The notes below the pieces were generated by a model, which had not been told where the DNA came from, ran no database searches, and worked only from the letters and a program-made list of their open reading frames with translations. The translations under genes were made by a program, and so were the position numbers. A stretch of DNA of 7,135 nucleotides from Candidatus Bipolaricaulis sp. (GTDB taxonomy: Bacteria > Bipolaricaulota > Bipolaricaulia > Bipolaricaulales > Bipolaricaulaceae), in assembly GCA_020062805.1 (NCBI GenBank), contig JAGUVP010000259.1, positions 1 to 7,135 of the forward strand, read 5' to 3'. This document shows, piece after piece, positions 6,246 to 7,135 of the stretch (the first letter of the stretch is position 1; every line of letters begins with the position of its first letter).

Positions 6246-6270
6246 GTAGCGTCGCAGCTCGTCTGCGACG
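6246..6270 (+). repeat. REP element 3, inverted relative to elements 1 and 2
   Basis: GTAG at 6246-6249 is followed directly by the stem CGTCGCAG (6250-6257), the loop CTCGT and CTGCGACG (6263-6270). Head, 8-bp stem and 5-nt loop match elements 1 and 2, but the orientation is opposite and the inner stem pairs are changed with compensation. With element 2 it forms a head-to-head pair, in which GACGCTACA (6219-6227) pairs with TGTAGCGTC (6245-6253), the layout of a BIME. Confidence 0.7.
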
Positions 6271-6317
6271 GCCGTCTCAAATGGGCACGGGTCGGGCATT
6301 GGGAACCCGGCTCACCG

Positions 6318-6343
6318 GCAGAGAACGCCGAGCGCGCAGAGAA
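6318..6343. repeat. Two direct copies of GCAGAGAA at an 18-bp period
   Basis: GCAGAGAA occurs at 6318-6325 and 6336-6343, separated by CGCCGAGCGC. It looks like a decayed GA-rich tandem repeat of a kind seen in bacterial intergenic DNA. With only two copies it may be chance. Confidence 0.25.
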
Positions 6344-6364
6344 GACCTTGCTCTTTCTCTCCGC

Positions 6365-6470
6365 CTCCCTTCGACGGGAGAGGGGGAGGGTGACGAGAAC
6401 CTCAAACGGGCTAACCGCCTAACCGCTCTTCGTCCCCCTCTCCCCACCTTCTCCCGCGGCGGGGAGAGGG
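6365..6470. repeat. CT/GA-rich nested inverted repeats between convergent genes
   Basis: Several perfect arms are visible: CTCCC (6365-6369) with GGGAG (6376-6380); GGGAGAGGGGGA (6376-6387) with TCCCCCTCTCCC (6433-6444), 12 bp; and CCCTCTCCCC (6436-6445) with GGGGAGAGGG (6461-6470), 10 bp around a 15-nt loop. The middle arm can pair with either outer arm, so alternative structures are possible. It lies directly after the stop of the methyltransferase gene on its strand, where a strong hairpin could stop transcription or protect the RNA end, but there is no T-run. It resembles a miniature palindromic repeat of the CCCTCTCCC type dispersed in many genomes. Confidence 0.5.
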
Positions 6471-6483
6471 AAACCCAGAGGAA

Positions 6484-7135
6484 TCAGGCTCGCGAGGCCA
6501 CCCACACCTGCTCGCCGCCGGGGCGGAACGGGCCGCGGTCGAAATCGCCGTACAGGGCTTCGATCCTGAACCCCGCCAGCTCCAGCAGGTGCTGCATCTC
6601 ATAGCGGAACAGGTACCGGAGGACGAGCGGGTTGAACCTCTTGGCGACCACGTGCCCGTCCCCGTCCAGCTCCTCGAACACGAAGTACTGGCGGATGATC
6701 TGCTCCCCGACGTCGTACTCCCGCGTGTCCCACACCAGAACGCGGCGTCCGGTTTCGGGGTGGACGAACTCGCTGTCGAGCTTCAGCGCAGAGCCCAACG
6801 ATGCGCGGTGGGCAACGATCGTCTCCAGCCGGGGGTCGAAGTTGTTCAAGACGAGCACCCCACCGTCCACGAGGTGCTCTCGAATGCAGCGCAGCGCCCG
6901 GCGCTGGTCCTCGACCGTGAGCAGGTGGAGGAATGCCCGGTACGGGATCATGGCGAGGGTGAATTTCCGGCCCAAGTCGAAGTCGCGCATGTCGCCCTGG
7001 ACGAACTGAATGCGCTTCTGGGTCTCAGGGGAGAGCTTGCCCACCTTCCCCCGCGCCACGGCGAGCATGGATGGGGACCGGTCCAGCCCTACGACCTCCA
7101 CCCCGGCCTCGGCGACGGGGATGAGCACCCGCCCC
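6484..7135 (-). CDS. Class I SAM-dependent methyltransferase, N-terminus outside the window
   Basis: The visible 216 residues run to TGA 6484-6486. The frame is open through the right edge: the first visible residues, GRVLIPVAEAG, are the end of motif I (normally DxGxGxGR), so the GTG at 7128 is internal and not the start. Seen next are VVGLDRSPSML with the acidic residue that binds the SAM ribose (visible residue 18), FVQGDMRDFDL (motif II, the adenine-binding region), LAMIPYRAFLHL (motif IV/post-II region) and LVDGGVLVLNNFDP (the strand before the beta hairpin). After that come a beta-rich insert and FRYEMQHLLELAGFRIEALYGDFD, the typical C-terminal helix and strand of Methyltransf_25-like proteins. 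The methyl acceptor is unknown. It converges on the SagB-like gene. Confidence 0.9.
   Translation of the reverse strand, partial: GRVLIPVAEAGVEVVGLDRSPSMLAVARGKVGKLSPETQKRIQFVQGDMRDFDLGRKFTLAMIPYRAFLHLLTVEDQRRALRCIREHLVDGGVLVLNNFDPRLETIVAHRASLGSALKLDSEFVHPETGRRVLVWDTREYDVGEQIIRQYFVFEELDGDGHVVAKRFNPLVLRYLFRYEMQHLLELAGFRIEALYGDFDRGPFRPGGEQVWVASRA

Noticed and set aside
1..7135. CRISPR array, tRNA or rRNA gene
   Set aside because: No regularly spaced repeats of CRISPR type, no T-loop consensus with a cloverleaf, and no rRNA-like sequence were found on either strand.

Overview
This is a 7.1 kb piece of a GC-rich bacterial chromosome with a loose, accessory-looking layout. Most genes stand alone and there are several intergenic stretches of 340-640 bp. 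The organism cannot be named from the sequence. Strong Shine-Dalgarno sites, a signal peptide with a plain AxA site and REP-type intergenic palindromes indicate a bacterium. The high GC, the RIO-family kinase and the short-gene organisation are compatible with an uncultured or deep-branching lineage, but that is only an impression.

Left part (1-1353): the C-terminal half of an aminoglycoside-phosphotransferase-type kinase (+) converges on a nitroreductase-family flavoenzyme (-, GTG start at 1353). Next is about 390 bp without a convincing gene, then an orphan membrane protein with about seven predicted helices (-, 1745-2500) in a visibly less GC-rich segment, then about 640 bp that is mostly non-coding.

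Middle (2926-3949): a perfect hyphenated palindrome, a strong Shine-Dalgarno site and a 17-codon mini-ORF precede a RIO-family protein kinase (+). The RIO frame is open far upstream of its only GTG, and that upstream part is needed for the fold, but it contains no ATG, GTG, TTG or CTG. The best start is an ATT codon at 3140, five bases after GGAGG. This is the most unusual coding signal in the window.

Right part (4100-7135): an exported Cys-rich protein with a degenerate three-fold Y-x-C/S-D...W repeat (-) is divergent from a stand-alone SagB/ThcOx-type nitroreductase-fold enzyme (+), with a possible 60-residue membrane peptide between them. The SagB-like gene converges on a class I SAM methyltransferase (-) that runs off the right edge. 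The 345 bp between them holds three 25-bp REP elements, each made of a GTAG head and an 8-bp stem with a 5-nt loop, arranged as a BIME-like cluster, followed by CT/GA-rich inverted repeats.

No operon or pathway joins these genes convincingly, and I see no complete defence, CRISPR or biosynthetic system. Two different flavin-dependent nitroreductase-fold enzymes and two kinase-fold proteins lie close together, but apart from that the genes look independent.
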